The position numbers and the translations under genes were made by a program. Below the pieces are notes generated by a model, which worked only from the letters and a program-made list of their open reading frames with translations, was not told the DNA's origin and did not search any database. Positions 1 to 8,242 of a stretch of 40,931 bases of DNA are shown piece after piece; within the stretch, counting starts at the first letter, position 1, and the number at the start of each line of letters is the position of its first letter. The DNA is from Deltaproteobacteria bacterium CG_4_9_14_3_um_filter_63_12 (lineage in GTDB: Bacteria; Myxococcota_A; Bradymonadia; UBA4248; UM-FILTER-63-12). The DNA lies in NCBI GenBank assembly GCA_002789955.1, contig PFUG01000164.1:1-40931 (forward strand). Direction: 5' to 3'.

Positions 1-124
1 CGACCATCAACAGACGGTGGTCCGAAGGTTTTCTCACCTCTTGGATGACGCGCAGCGTCTGAGGTGGCTGTGGTGAAAATGAGGCCGGACTCATTGCGAA
101 AGCCGAGACTGCGAAGGAACCCCG

Positions 125-1830
125 CTATGGCCCCGCGTTGCGCGGCACAGCGTCGAGATGGTTCTCGAGGGGATCGAGGTTCGTCGTCCCCAGGGCTCGC
201 AGCCGTTCGATGGCGGGCTGGCGATAGAACACGCCGGTGTCGATGGGGGTGGGGTCGAGCGCCTGGAAGTCGAAGCCCGAGCCGCCGAAGTACATGAAGT
301 TGTTCACGAGGACCGTGTAGCTCGTGTTGGGGTCGACGGCGGATCCGTCGGACTTGAAGAGCGTGACGGGGGACGGGGTGTACGTAAATCCAGCGATGGC
401 GGCTGGGCAGTAAACGTTTCCGATTGTGCAGCCTGCTCGAGCCGCCGCGAACGAATCAGTTAATTGCTGGCCAGTGAGCGTGAGCTTGAAGATCAGGTTG
501 TCGAACGGCGCGACGTCGATGATTCCGCCGACGGTGATGTCGCCAGGAGCGATTCCCGCACGAATGCCCCCGTTGTTCGTGAGCGCGAAGTTTGCGTCGG
601 GGAACGAGGCGAGCCAGGAGTCGGCGATGAAGTTGTTGAGCTCCCACGAGGGATTCGCCACGCCGATGGCGGTGTAACCGATGACCTCGGAGATGATGGC
701 GGCAATGCTGTCGTTCCAAGTGTCGACCACCGCTTGCACTGCGGCGGACGGCGTCACGGGGTTAGGATTGCCCGACGCGTATTGGACCAAGACGAGCCCT
801 GGGTCATGAGGGGAGACGGTGCCATCAGAGAGGGACACTCGCAGACCCAGACGCGCGTAGTCGTTCCAGTTGCTTTGCGCCACGAGGAGAGGAGCCCCGT
901 TCAACGAGTCGGTTGGGTTCGCCAAGGCGCCACAGCGGAGTGCAAAGTAGGCGTCTACGGCAGGGACGGTCACGGCGGTCATATCGGGAACAAAGGACCC
1001 AACACATTCGTGTACGACGACGATGACGACGTCAGCGCCTGCGCCGCGGGCCTGCGGCACGACGGTCTGGAGAGTCTCGACGTGCTCGGCAAACTCCAGG
1101 CCTTGCATGGCCTGGCCGAAGCCCGTCGACGGAGAATCCACCTCCGCGAGCCCAATGATGGCCACCGAAACCCCGTCCACTTCGAGCATCTCGTAGGCCT
1201 TGCCGAGGCTGGAGACCTGGCCGGTCGCCGCATCGAGGATATTCGATCCCACCCAGCCAAAAGACGACTCACTGATGCGCTGCTCGAGCACCGCGCGCCC
1301 GTAGTTGAAGTCGAGGTTGCCAAAGAGCACAGCCGAGTAGGACATGGCGTTCATCACGGCGACCGAGGCCTCTCCTTGGGTGAGCGTGGCCAGGCTCGTG
1401 CTGCTGAGCGAGTCGCCTCCACTCAGGACGATGGTCCGGCCGGGGACAAAGTCCTCGTTCTGGAGCCACCAACTGACCATATTGGCCGCCCCCCCCGTGA
1501 CGTAGCCGCTGCATCGATGGGGTTGGTGGCCGCATGCTCGTTGGCCGTAAAGAGAATGGTCAGCTCCACATCGGTCGAAGTCGTGTCCGCGACCTCGTCG
1601 GGAGCCGTGTCCATTGTCGTATCGGCGGGGGTGTCCGTCGCAAGGTCAGAGCTGGTATCCGTGACCGTCGTATCCGGGCTGGAATCGGTGCTCGTGTCCG
1701 TCAACCCGCTGGGGGTGTCGGTGTCGGCGTCGGTCTTCTTGGTCTCGTCGTCGCAGCCCGACCAGACAAGAACAAGGCAAATAGCCAATAACAGCCGAAT
1801 GGAGAAGCAGTTCGAGGGGGTGCTTTTCAT
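125..1830 (-). pseudogene. 5'-nucleotidase (UshA)-like lipoprotein, frameshifted
   Basis: The gene is open in two overlapping frames. The first part (1830 down to about 1490) starts MKSTPSNCFSIRLL, has a lipobox (LVWSGC) and an Asp/Thr-rich linker, and then begins a metallophosphatase domain (ELTILFTANEHA). The second part (about 1490 down to 125) continues it with GGD, GNLDFNYG and a clear 5_nucleotid_C domain (NNGGIRAGIAPGDIT, then DVAPFDN). The switch lies in a run of eight G on the coding strand (1489-1496). One extra G would join the frames as ...GGAANMVSWW, close to the GG.ARR segment usual in the family. UshA-type enzymes hydrolyse nucleotides outside the cytoplasm. Here several metal ligands also look changed: GNHE reads GNLD, the GHTH region is unrecognisable, and the first Asp of DxH reads Asn. 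It may be a pseudogene, a phase-variable gene or a sequencing error. Confidence 0.8.
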
Positions 1831-1967
1831 ACAGCCTCCAATTTGCCAATCACGTGGCGCAGTTCGCTGGAGCAGATGGACCCGAGCGAGGTTGTGATGG
1901 GTCCGAGGTGCCCCTTCCGCCAGTGGTAGCCAAACAGAAGCGAGATGAGAAGAGGTCGCAAAGACAA

Positions 1968-1994
1968 CGCCCCCGCCGGAGTCCGGCGAGGGCG
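1968..1994 (-). terminator. GC-rich hairpin, possible terminator of the 2075-3055 gene
   Basis: An inverted repeat pairs CGCCC and CCGGCG with CGCCGG and GGGCG, with one mismatch and a three-base loop. On the minus strand it is followed by TTGTCTTTG. It lies about 80 bp after the stop of the upstream minus-strand gene. The T tract is imperfect, so the call is tentative. Confidence 0.45.
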
Positions 1995-2074
1995 AATCTT
2001 GCGGTCGCGTGGCAATGACAGAGCTTCACGTCATTGCGATGAGGTTTGGCGCGAAGTTCGGCTTCTTACAGCGG

Positions 2075-3055
2075 CTAATCCGGGAGCACCATGGCGATGC
2101 GGTCCCAAGCATTCGCCGCGCGGGTCTTGTCCCACTGTTTGTGCTCGATGAGCGCAGTCGTGAAGGCGGCTGCAACGGGGTAGCGTTGCGCCAGGGCACA
2201 GACCTTGGGCGGGTTCGGCTTCGAGCAGCCAGTGCCCCACGGAGTCTCCGGGCCGAAGACTCCGACGCCGCCGACGCGACGAACGGTGTCCTGCCAGATG
2301 GTGGCGCGCACCTTGCCGGGCGCTTTGGTCAGCGCGTTGGTGATCACCGCGCCTCCGTCATGGGAGAGGTCAGTGGTGCCGCGATAGCCGGTCACTCGGC
2401 GATAGTTGGTGTCGAAGATGGCGACGATCTGGTCGTCGGTGAGCATGCCTTCCCGGTGCAAAACCCCCATAAAGAGAGATTCGCGGGCCAACGCACGGGA
2501 GACATTGGCGCCGAAGGGGATCGCCGCGACCTGGGCGATCAGGTCACGTGGACGCTCGCGGCGAATCAGCTCGATCTCACTGTTGAAGAGCTGCGGCGCC
2601 GTGGCGAGGAAGCATTGGTTGAGCAGCTCGAAGGCTCGCGTCGCGTCGATGGTCTTGTGGCGCTTGGTGACCTGGTTGAGGAGGGTTGGAGCGTAGTCGT
2701 TGAGGTTGAACCTCGTAGCCACATCTCGCCATTGCATCCAGCTCTGTTCGTCGAGGTAACCATTGCCGAATAGCCCGTCCATCAACAGCACGCGTGCGTC
2801 GGACGAAATGGCATCGATGTTATTGCAGCGCCGGGCTGGCGTCACGGCATCGTAGTCCTCGAGGTTGCCGTCGACGTAGTAGCCTGCTCGCTCGCCCTTG
2901 TGGATGGCGCTGATGAGGAGCCTGAAGCGCGTGTCAACGTTGGCGCTAGGGTCAACGACGTTGCTGTTGACAAGCTGGCCCATGAAGAAGGTCTCGAAGC
3001 GGAACTCATGGTCGAGGTGGGTGGGGGGCGTGTGGTTTTCGACGTTGGAATTCAT
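2075..3055 (-). CDS. Hypothetical protein, 326 aa
   Basis: I do not recognise this protein. The start is set by a good ribosome binding site, GGAGGA, five bases before the ATG at 3055 (MNSNVENHTPP). The frame is open further upstream, but that part has no comparable site. The sequence is soluble-looking, with no signal peptide or membrane segment. It is mostly helical in appearance, with many Asn, Asp and Arg residues and motifs such as LLMDGLFGNGYLDEQ and RRVTGYRGTTDLSHDGG. The C-terminal third has Cys in TGCSKPNPPKVCALA. It stands alone on the minus strand, with a possible terminator downstream and a gene-poor region upstream. Codon use matches its neighbours, so I think it is a real gene, but I assign no function. 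Confidence 0.6.
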   Translation of the reverse strand: MNSNVENHTPPTHLDHEFRFETFFMGQLVNSNVVDPSANVDTRFRLLISAIHKGERAGYYVDGNLEDYDAVTPARRCNNIDAISSDARVLLMDGLFGNGYLDEQSWMQWRDVATRFNLNDYAPTLLNQVTKRHKTIDATRAFELLNQCFLATAPQLFNSEIELIRRERPRDLIAQVAAIPFGANVSRALARESLFMGVLHREGMLTDDQIVAIFDTNYRRVTGYRGTTDLSHDGGAVITNALTKAPGKVRATIWQDTVRRVGGVGVFGPETPWGTGCSKPNPPKVCALAQRYPVAAAFTTALIEHKQWDKTRAANAWDRIAMVLPD

Positions 3056-3940
3056 GTGATCCTCCGTGAGCGCCTGAGCGACATGTGACATACAGTCGAA
3101 GGCGCAGGTGGTGAAGGAAGCCAAAGGCTCCCGGTTGCAATCTACGGAGACGAGGGAGTTGCCGCTTCGGGAGGACTAATAACGAGGGAAACCCTTGCTG
3201 ACGCTCGACCTCTGGCGCTTTGCGTAGGTCTGCAAGCATTCTCGCTCGTTTGTTGTCCGAACCCTTGCGATGCGTTGAGCCCACGAGGTTGGGAGCCAAC
3301 GCGCGCACCAGACTGGGGACAATAGGCCAATCATCGGGCGGACAGATCCAGCCCCGTGACGAGCCAAGCCCTAGTGCAGTCCGCACAAAGCCTTCGACGC
3401 CGTGTCAGTTTCGAGTCTCGATTGTCGATGATGCAGACACACTAGCGAGCCAAACGGGGGCGTCAACGACTATTTCTTGTTTTGCCACCGGTTTCTTCGT
3501 TGGTGCGAAAAGACCTTTGTTGTCAAAATGTTGTGGGCGGCGTCGGCCACCATCGACGAAGCCGACCGCCCGGAGCCCCTCCTGATCGACCTCGAACAGG
3601 GATAGAGTTCTTTTGAAACGACCAGGCGTTAGACCCACCCTCCAAGGGCCCTCCAAGGGTCCCCCAAGGGTCTGTACGCTTGCCGCCAGTGCGGGCTCAA
3701 AGTGGGCGCCAACGTCTCCCTCGACCTGGTGGACGACATGGAGAACGTGTTTCTAGGCGGCCATAACGCGTGATGCAGTCGGGAGTCGTCGAATCTGTCT
3801 TGACAGTGCACGACTCGCAGCGCATTGCTGCGCCGCATGGGCTGCGCTTTCACGACCGAGAGGTCCCGCTCGGCGTTTAGCCATGCGGGGCAGATGTCCG
3901 TAAGGCCACGAAACGCCTCGAACAAGCCCGCCGTATCGTC
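3056..3940. other. Gene-poor stretch
   Basis: No convincing complete gene lies in these 885 bases. Short open frames here have no ribosome binding site and no recognisable sequence. The one coding-like piece is the CxxC fragment described separately at 3633-3773. Three close copies of a 9-bp word (CTCCAAGGG or CCCCAAGGG) sit side by side at 3639-3670. Confidence 0.5.
3633..3773 (+). pseudogene. Possible remnant of a CxxC zinc-ribbon-like protein
   Basis: This 46-codon stretch is open from a TAG at 3630 to a TGA at 3771. It has no ATG. Its second half reads LYACRQCGLKVGANVS then LDLVDDMENVFLGGHNA. That looks like real coding sequence with one CxxC metal-knuckle half. The first half is made of the CTCCAAGGG microrepeats. 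It could be the tail of a decayed gene or a chance open frame. No family is assigned. Confidence 0.2.
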
Positions 3941-5326
3941 ATGTCCGCCACCCCTGTCCAAATTCGCCGCACCCTGTGCGCCTCCATCGTCGACGGTGCC
4001 CTCTACGCCGTGATGATCGGCGTCAGCGAGAGCTACCTGGGCGCCTTTGCGGTTTCCTTGGGGCACGACGACCTAAGTCTCGCCTTGTTGGCGACGGTTC
4101 CTCTGCTGGTCGGAGCGTTAATCCAGCTGCTCGCTGGCGCGGTGGCGACCTTATCAGGAACCTGGCGCCGGGCGGTGGTCGTGGGTGCGGTGCTCCAAGG
4201 ACTGAGCCAGGTCGGCTTCGTGAGCATCGCCCTGACGGACGACTCGCGGCTGTGGACGCTGCTGCTCGTGAAGACCTTGTTCTGGTCTTCGGGCGCCCTA
4301 TTGACACCGGTCTGGAACGCCTGGATGGCGGAGCTGGTCGAGGGCTCTCTACGTGAGCGCTTCTTCGCCCACCGCGGCGGAATCGTCTACTTGGCGCTGG
4401 TGCTGTCCTACCTCGGCGGCGGGCAGCTGCTCGAGGAGTTCCGCCAGATCAGCCAACTGATGCAAGGTTTCGCCGTCCTGTTCAGCGTCGCGGTCGTCGC
4501 GCGCTTGGCCAGCGCGTTCACGCTTCAATTGCACGTCGACGTCACCAACCCTGCGGTCATGGGACCAGGAACCATGGCGCGGGTGCGCCTCGCGCTGCGC
4601 CAAGGGAGCTGGCGCATCACGGCCCTGCTGGCCGCGGTCGGCTTCGGCGTGCACATGGCCGCGCCTTTCTTCACGCCCTACATGCTGCGCACGATGCAGC
4701 TCGACTACACAGTCTACGCGGTGCTTACCGCGGTGGCGGTGTTCGTCAAGGCCGTGGCTTTCCCCTTTGCGCACCGTGTCTCGTCTCGCTTCGGGCTGGG
4801 CCGCATGGTGGTCGTCAGCGGCCTGGCGGTCGCCGCCTTGCCGGCTCTGTGGGCGGTGGTGCCCAGCGTCCCTGGACTCTTGGTGGTCGAGGTGTTGGGC
4901 GGATTGGCCTGGGCGGCCTTCGAGTTTGCCTCGTTTCAGCTCCTCCTCGACGCCAGCCCGTCGGAGTGCAACGTCGAGTACTTCTCGCTGTCCAGCGCGG
5001 GCGTTGGCATCGCGCAGCTCTGCGGGGCGCTCGTCGGGAGCGCGCTGTTGGCGACGTGGTCGCTGTCCTACACCGACGTCTTCGCCCTCTCGGGCGCGGT
5101 GCGAGCGACGGCGGTGCTGCTCATCGCGTTGCCACTCATACCGGCCATGAACCGTGCGCGTCTGCGGCTGCTGGTCCTCCGCCCGGCCGCCATCCGAGCC
5201 GCCGCTGGTGTGGTCAACCGTCTCCTGGTGCGCAACTCGACTGGCAAGGCAACGCAGCGGCCGGTCGACGCTTCGCCAGTCAAGCTCTCGAAGCCCGGCG
5301 CCGGGTCGTTTTCGCCGAAGCTGTGA
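3941..5326 (+). CDS. MFS transporter
   Basis: This 461-aa protein is an integral inner-membrane transporter with about 12 predicted hydrophobic segments across its length. The segment WNAWMAELVEGSLRERFFAH, after about helix 4, and the following RGG are typical of a group of major facilitator proteins in which a loop carries 'R.RFF..R'. The first helix starts near residue 12 (TLCASIVDGALYAVMIG). The last 60 residues form a basic, cytoplasm-like tail. The substrate cannot be read from the sequence. No clear Shine-Dalgarno sequence precedes the ATG. Hairpins lie directly after the stop, and the gene appears to be transcribed alone. Confidence 0.85.
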   Translation: MSATPVQIRRTLCASIVDGALYAVMIGVSESYLGAFAVSLGHDDLSLALLATVPLLVGALIQLLAGAVATLSGTWRRAVVVGAVLQGLSQVGFVSIALTDDSRLWTLLLVKTLFWSSGALLTPVWNAWMAELVEGSLRERFFAHRGGIVYLALVLSYLGGGQLLEEFRQISQLMQGFAVLFSVAVVARLASAFTLQLHVDVTNPAVMGPGTMARVRLALRQGSWRITALLAAVGFGVHMAAPFFTPYMLRTMQLDYTVYAVLTAVAVFVKAVAFPFAHRVSSRFGLGRMVVVSGLAVAALPALWAVVPSVPGLLVVEVLGGLAWAAFEFASFQLLLDASPSECNVEYFSLSSAGVGIAQLCGALVGSALLATWSLSYTDVFALSGAVRATAVLLIALPLIPAMNRARLRLLVLRPAAIRAAAGVVNRLLVRNSTGKATQRPVDASPVKLSKPGAGSFSPKL

Positions 5327-5329
5327 TAA

Positions 5330-5413
5330 GGACTCGCTCACTGAGTCCGAATTTGGGTCGGTCTTGACCGACCGGCCAGGGGACAAAGTCCCCCCCGCGC
5401 GGCTTTGCCGCGC
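5330..5413 (+). repeat. Run of four short perfect hairpins after the MFS gene
   Basis: Four inverted repeats follow one another. They are GGACTC/GAGTCC (5330-5348), GGTCGGTC/GACCGACC with a TT centre (5356-5373), GGGGAC-AAA-GTCCCC (5379-5393) and GCGCGGC-TTT-GCCGCGC (5397-5413). The first starts four bases after the stop codon and could end transcription, although there is no T run. The triloop hairpins recur after the 18.9-kb operon, so they look like a dispersed intergenic element. Nothing else is recognised in the 314-bp gap at 5327-5640. Confidence 0.6.
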
Positions 5414-5640
5414 GCTAGCCGCGCCCCGCTACGCTTGCGCACGCCCCGAGCCAGCCTTCGCCCCGCTCGGGTCTCCAGCCTATGAGGGGCAAAGACCGCT
5501 TCAATTCTGCGGATAGACAGCGGCGGGTCCTTGTGGTTCGATCCGCCACCTCATCGACCTTTTCGCCGTCTTCTTACAGGGACCTTCGGGCCAAGACGGA
5601 TGGCGTGTAAGCGCTTTGTTCGAAGCTCTGGAGGCATCCG

Positions 5641-6924
5641 ATGTCCGACAACGACGAATTCGAGGTCAAGAAGACCGAAGCCATCGACATGAGCGAGGTG
5701 CTGGCTCAGTACGAGGCGCAAAGAGCGCGTCCGCAAGGCCCGCAAGGTCCCGGTCAGATGCAGGGTGGCCAGCCGCGGCCCCAGGGGACTGGCTATCCGC
5801 AAGGTCAAGGGCAGCCCGGGCCGGGCTTTCAGCAGGGGCCGAGTCACCCGCAAGGACAGGGCTACCACCAGGGACCGCAAGGACCAGGCTACCAGCAGGG
5901 ACCGCAAGGACCAGGCTATCAGCAGGGACCGCAAGGACCAGGCTATCACCAGGGACCGCAAGGACCAGGCTATCAGCAGGGACCGCAAGGACCAGGCTAC
6001 CAACAGGCTGGACACAGCGCCTCGACTCAGCAGATGCCCAACAGCCGGCAAGCGGGCACTGGGCCTGGACCCATGCAAGGCCTCCCGCCCGGACAAATGC
6101 GCTTCAACCTCCAGCTCTCGGGTGCTGAGCTCTTTGTCCAACTCCTCATCGGCTATCTCCTGACCGCCGTCACCTTGGGCATCTACGGTCCATGGTTCAT
6201 GTGCAAGTTGGCCAACTTCCTCGCAAGTAAGCTCTCCTACGGCCCGACCCGCGCGGGCGCCCTTCGCTTCCAGTTCAACGGGGCCGGAGGCCAACTCTTC
6301 GGCAAGATGTTCGTGGGTTACTTGCTCACCCTCATCACCCTCGGCATCTACGCACCCTGGTTCATGGTGAGCATGCTCAAATGGGGCGCCGAAAATACCG
6401 TCGGAATCGCCGAGGACGGCAGCCAATATCAGGTCCAGTTCAACGGCACCGGCGGTCAGTTCTTCGTGAAGATGCTGGTCGGCTACTTGCTCACCATCCT
6501 CACCGTCGGCATCTACGGCGCGTGGTTCGTGTGCGCGCTCCACAAATTTTTCGCCTCCAACACCACGCTCCACCAGAACGGCCAGCAGGTCGGCAACCTC
6601 GACTTCGTGGGCACCGGTGGCAAGCTCTTCGTTACCTTCTTCGTCGGCTACCTCCTCTCCATCGTGACCCTTGGCATCTACGCCTTCTGGCTCGCCGTGA
6701 AGATGATGAAGTTCTTCAGCGAGAACACCGTCGCGACTGTGAAAGGGCGCACCTACGTCGGAGGCTTCCACGGCACCGGCGGCGAGTACTTCAAGGTGCT
6801 GTTCGTCGGCTATCTGTTGACCCTCATCACCGGCGGCATCTACGGCGCCTGGTTCATGACCAACATGCTGAAGTTCAAATACAACAACAGAAGCTTTCAA
6901 CCGGGTGCTCCGCAGCAAGGTTGA
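5641..6924 (+). CDS. DUF898 (YjgN)-like multi-module membrane protein with Gly-Pro-Gln repeat
   Basis: This 427-aa protein has two parts. Residues 1-150 are a hydrophilic head containing a collagen-like repeat, five units of about GYQQGPQGP (residues 74-118). Residues 155-415 hold five modules of about 50 residues. Each has the pattern F.GTGG..F...LVGYLLT..TLGIY..WF followed by a KF and N-rich turn. This is the signature of DUF898/YjgN membrane proteins, whose function is unknown. The start has a strong site, GGAGG, seven bases before the ATG. The head begins MSDNDEFEVKKTEAIDM and probably lies in the cytoplasm. Pro/Gln/Gly-rich heads on such proteins often bind partners, but that is only an inference. 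Its 3' end overlaps the radical SAM remnant on the other strand. Confidence 0.75.
   Translation: MSDNDEFEVKKTEAIDMSEVLAQYEAQRARPQGPQGPGQMQGGQPRPQGTGYPQGQGQPGPGFQQGPSHPQGQGYHQGPQGPGYQQGPQGPGYQQGPQGPGYHQGPQGPGYQQGPQGPGYQQAGHSASTQQMPNSRQAGTGPGPMQGLPPGQMRFNLQLSGAELFVQLLIGYLLTAVTLGIYGPWFMCKLANFLASKLSYGPTRAGALRFQFNGAGGQLFGKMFVGYLLTLITLGIYAPWFMVSMLKWGAENTVGIAEDGSQYQVQFNGTGGQFFVKMLVGYLLTILTVGIYGAWFVCALHKFFASNTTLHQNGQQVGNLDFVGTGGKLFVTFFVGYLLSIVTLGIYAFWLAVKMMKFFSENTVATVKGRTYVGGFHGTGGEYFKVLFVGYLLTLITGGIYGAWFMTNMLKFKYNNRSFQPGAPQQG
5860..6006 (+). repeat. 27-bp tandem repeat inside the DUF898-like gene
   Basis: Five contiguous 27-bp units (5860, 5887, 5914, 5941, 5968) and a 12-bp partial unit encode G-Y-(Q/H)-Q-G-P-Q-G-P. 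Units differ at only a few bases, mostly TAC/TAT and CAG/CAC. This near identity points to recent copy-number change by slippage or recombination. Confidence 0.9.
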
Positions 6925-7372
6925 CGCACCCGAATGTCGCTGGTCGGCTCCGATCTTCTCGCAAGGCCGCAAGGACGCCATACGCGGGCTGGGCGGTGAC
7001 GTCGTCGTCGGCGTCTTGGCTGACGTCGGCGGGGACGCCGTAGGCCGCGGAGGTGTCGGGAGCTTCTGTGTCATCGCAGCCCATGGGCGCGGCAGCCAGG
7101 AGAATAGCCGTCGCGGCGATGGCGGCGGTGTGATCGAGGCGGGGTAGGCCGGCTCGCTTGTGGGGGTCGGCGACGGCGGAGTAACAGTTGCGGTCCTCCG
7201 TCAGGCAGCCGTCCATTGCGGCGCCGACGCAGCGGGCACCGCCGCGGCAGAGCGTGCCGTGTTTGCACTCGCCGCACTTGCCCGTGAGCGTTGGTCGGCG
7301 TTGGTCGGCCAGACGACGGCTGGGGTTCCCTTTGACGGCAAGGACCAGGTCGCTCGCCCACGCTCGCGACCG
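6875..7372 (-). pseudogene. Severed SPASM domain of a radical SAM protein, with YGV-motif tail
   Basis: The open frame starts right after the TGA of the upstream spermidine-synthase-like gene, in the same frame, and has no good start codon. It reads GNPSRRLADQRRPTLTGKCG, then ECKHGTLCRGG, and then DGCLTEDRNCYSAVADPHKR. The Cys spacing and the LTGKCG.C.....C.GG motif match the end of SPASM domains, which hold auxiliary Fe-S clusters in peptide-modifying radical SAM enzymes. The usual third-cluster Cys after GG reads Ala. A hydrophobic segment ending in a lipobox-like PMGC follows, and then a tail with AAYGVPAD and PAYGVLAA. The catalytic CxxxCxxC half is absent from the window. I take it to be a truncated gene that may no longer be translated. 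The last 50 bp overlap the opposite DUF898-like gene. Confidence 0.5.
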
Positions 7373-8038
7373 TCAGGGCTTCGTCGCAAAGAAGAGCGTG
7401 TGCTTGGGCCCCTTCTTCCCACGTGCGCGGACGCGCTTTGTCTCCAATTCGAAGCCCACCTTCGAGACCCGCCTCTCGAACCAGGGATCGGGGTACGAAG
7501 ACCAGAGCGCCAGCAGCCCACCTGGGTCGAGAGAGGCGAAGAGCATCTTCAGCCCGTGCTCGGAGTAGAGGTGCTGGTTGCTCTTGACCGTGAACGCCGA
7601 AGGGCCGTTGTCCACGTCGAGGATGATGGCGTCGTAGGGTCGGTCTTTGCGCACGAGCTCACGCACGTCCTCGACCCGCACGACGACCCGTGAATCGTCG
7701 AGGGGACGACCCGCCAGCGGGCCGAGCGGCCCACGGTTCCACTCTACGACGGCCTCGAAAAACTCGGCGACGACGACCTTCGCCTCCGTTGGAAGTACGT
7801 CCAGAGCGGCCCGCAGGGTGTAACCCATGCCTAGGCCACCGATGAGGACGGCCGGGTTCGTCCGGTTCTTGAGACGTTCCACGCTGAGCGTCGCCAAGTC
7901 CTCTTCGGAGCCATGCGTCCGGCTGTTCATGAGCTCCAAGCCGTCGACGCGAATCTGGAAATCCTCGTCGCGCTGAAACAACACCACCTTGGCGCCGTCG
8001 TTGGCGATCACCGTGCCGATCTGCACCAGAGCTTTCAT
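7373..8038 (-). CDS. Spermidine synthase-like methyltransferase-fold protein
   Basis: This 221-aa protein has the Rossmann fold of the polyamine synthase family. Its motif I is PAVLIGGLGMGYTLRAAL, followed by KVVVAEFFEAVVEWNRG. Next come DSRVVVRVEDVRELV and YDAIILDVDNGPSAF, which correspond to the aminopropyl-transfer site of SpeE-type enzymes. The N-terminal beta domain of true spermidine synthases is short here (about 60 residues), and the family's two catalytic Asp are not both obvious. A role in making polyamines is therefore uncertain; many such proteins are annotated only as 'spermidine synthase-like'. The start at 8038 (MKALVQIG) has GGTGA five bases upstream. A TTG twelve bases further up is a weaker alternative. 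Confidence 0.75.
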   Translation of the reverse strand: MKALVQIGTVIANDGAKVVLFQRDEDFQIRVDGLELMNSRTHGSEEDLATLSVERLKNRTNPAVLIGGLGMGYTLRAALDVLPTEAKVVVAEFFEAVVEWNRGPLGPLAGRPLDDSRVVVRVEDVRELVRKDRPYDAIILDVDNGPSAFTVKSNQHLYSEHGLKMLFASLDPGGLLALWSSYPDPWFERRVSKVGFELETKRVRARGKKGPKHTLFFATKP

Positions 8039-8242
8039 CGAATCACCCAAACGTCCTCGCGAACAGGTGGAATCATCTGTTCGTAGACTTCTGGGTACAC
8101 ACCTGGGACGGCAGCGTCCACCTTGATCTGGAGAGCCAGCAAGAAAACAGCGCCGGCACTCCCCGCGGCCGGCCGAGTTCTGCTATGCTGCGGCGGCTTT
8201 CGGATCGCCTCCACGAGGCGTCTTCACCCCTCATGAGGAGTC

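Noticed and set aside
464-1897. A long plus-strand open frame opposite the nucleotidase gene
   Set aside because: It is the antisense of a gene with clear signal peptide and 5_nucleotid_C motifs. It has no ribosome binding site and no family signature.
3405-3656. An 83-codon minus-strand open frame
   Set aside because: It has no ribosome binding site, hydrophobic core or recognisable motif, and it starts inside the microrepeat.
5551-7074. A 507-codon minus-strand open frame with repeated SLLIAWSLRSL segments
   Set aside because: The repeat is only the reverse complement of the Gly-Pro-Gln repeat. The frame is a shadow of the DUF898-like gene.
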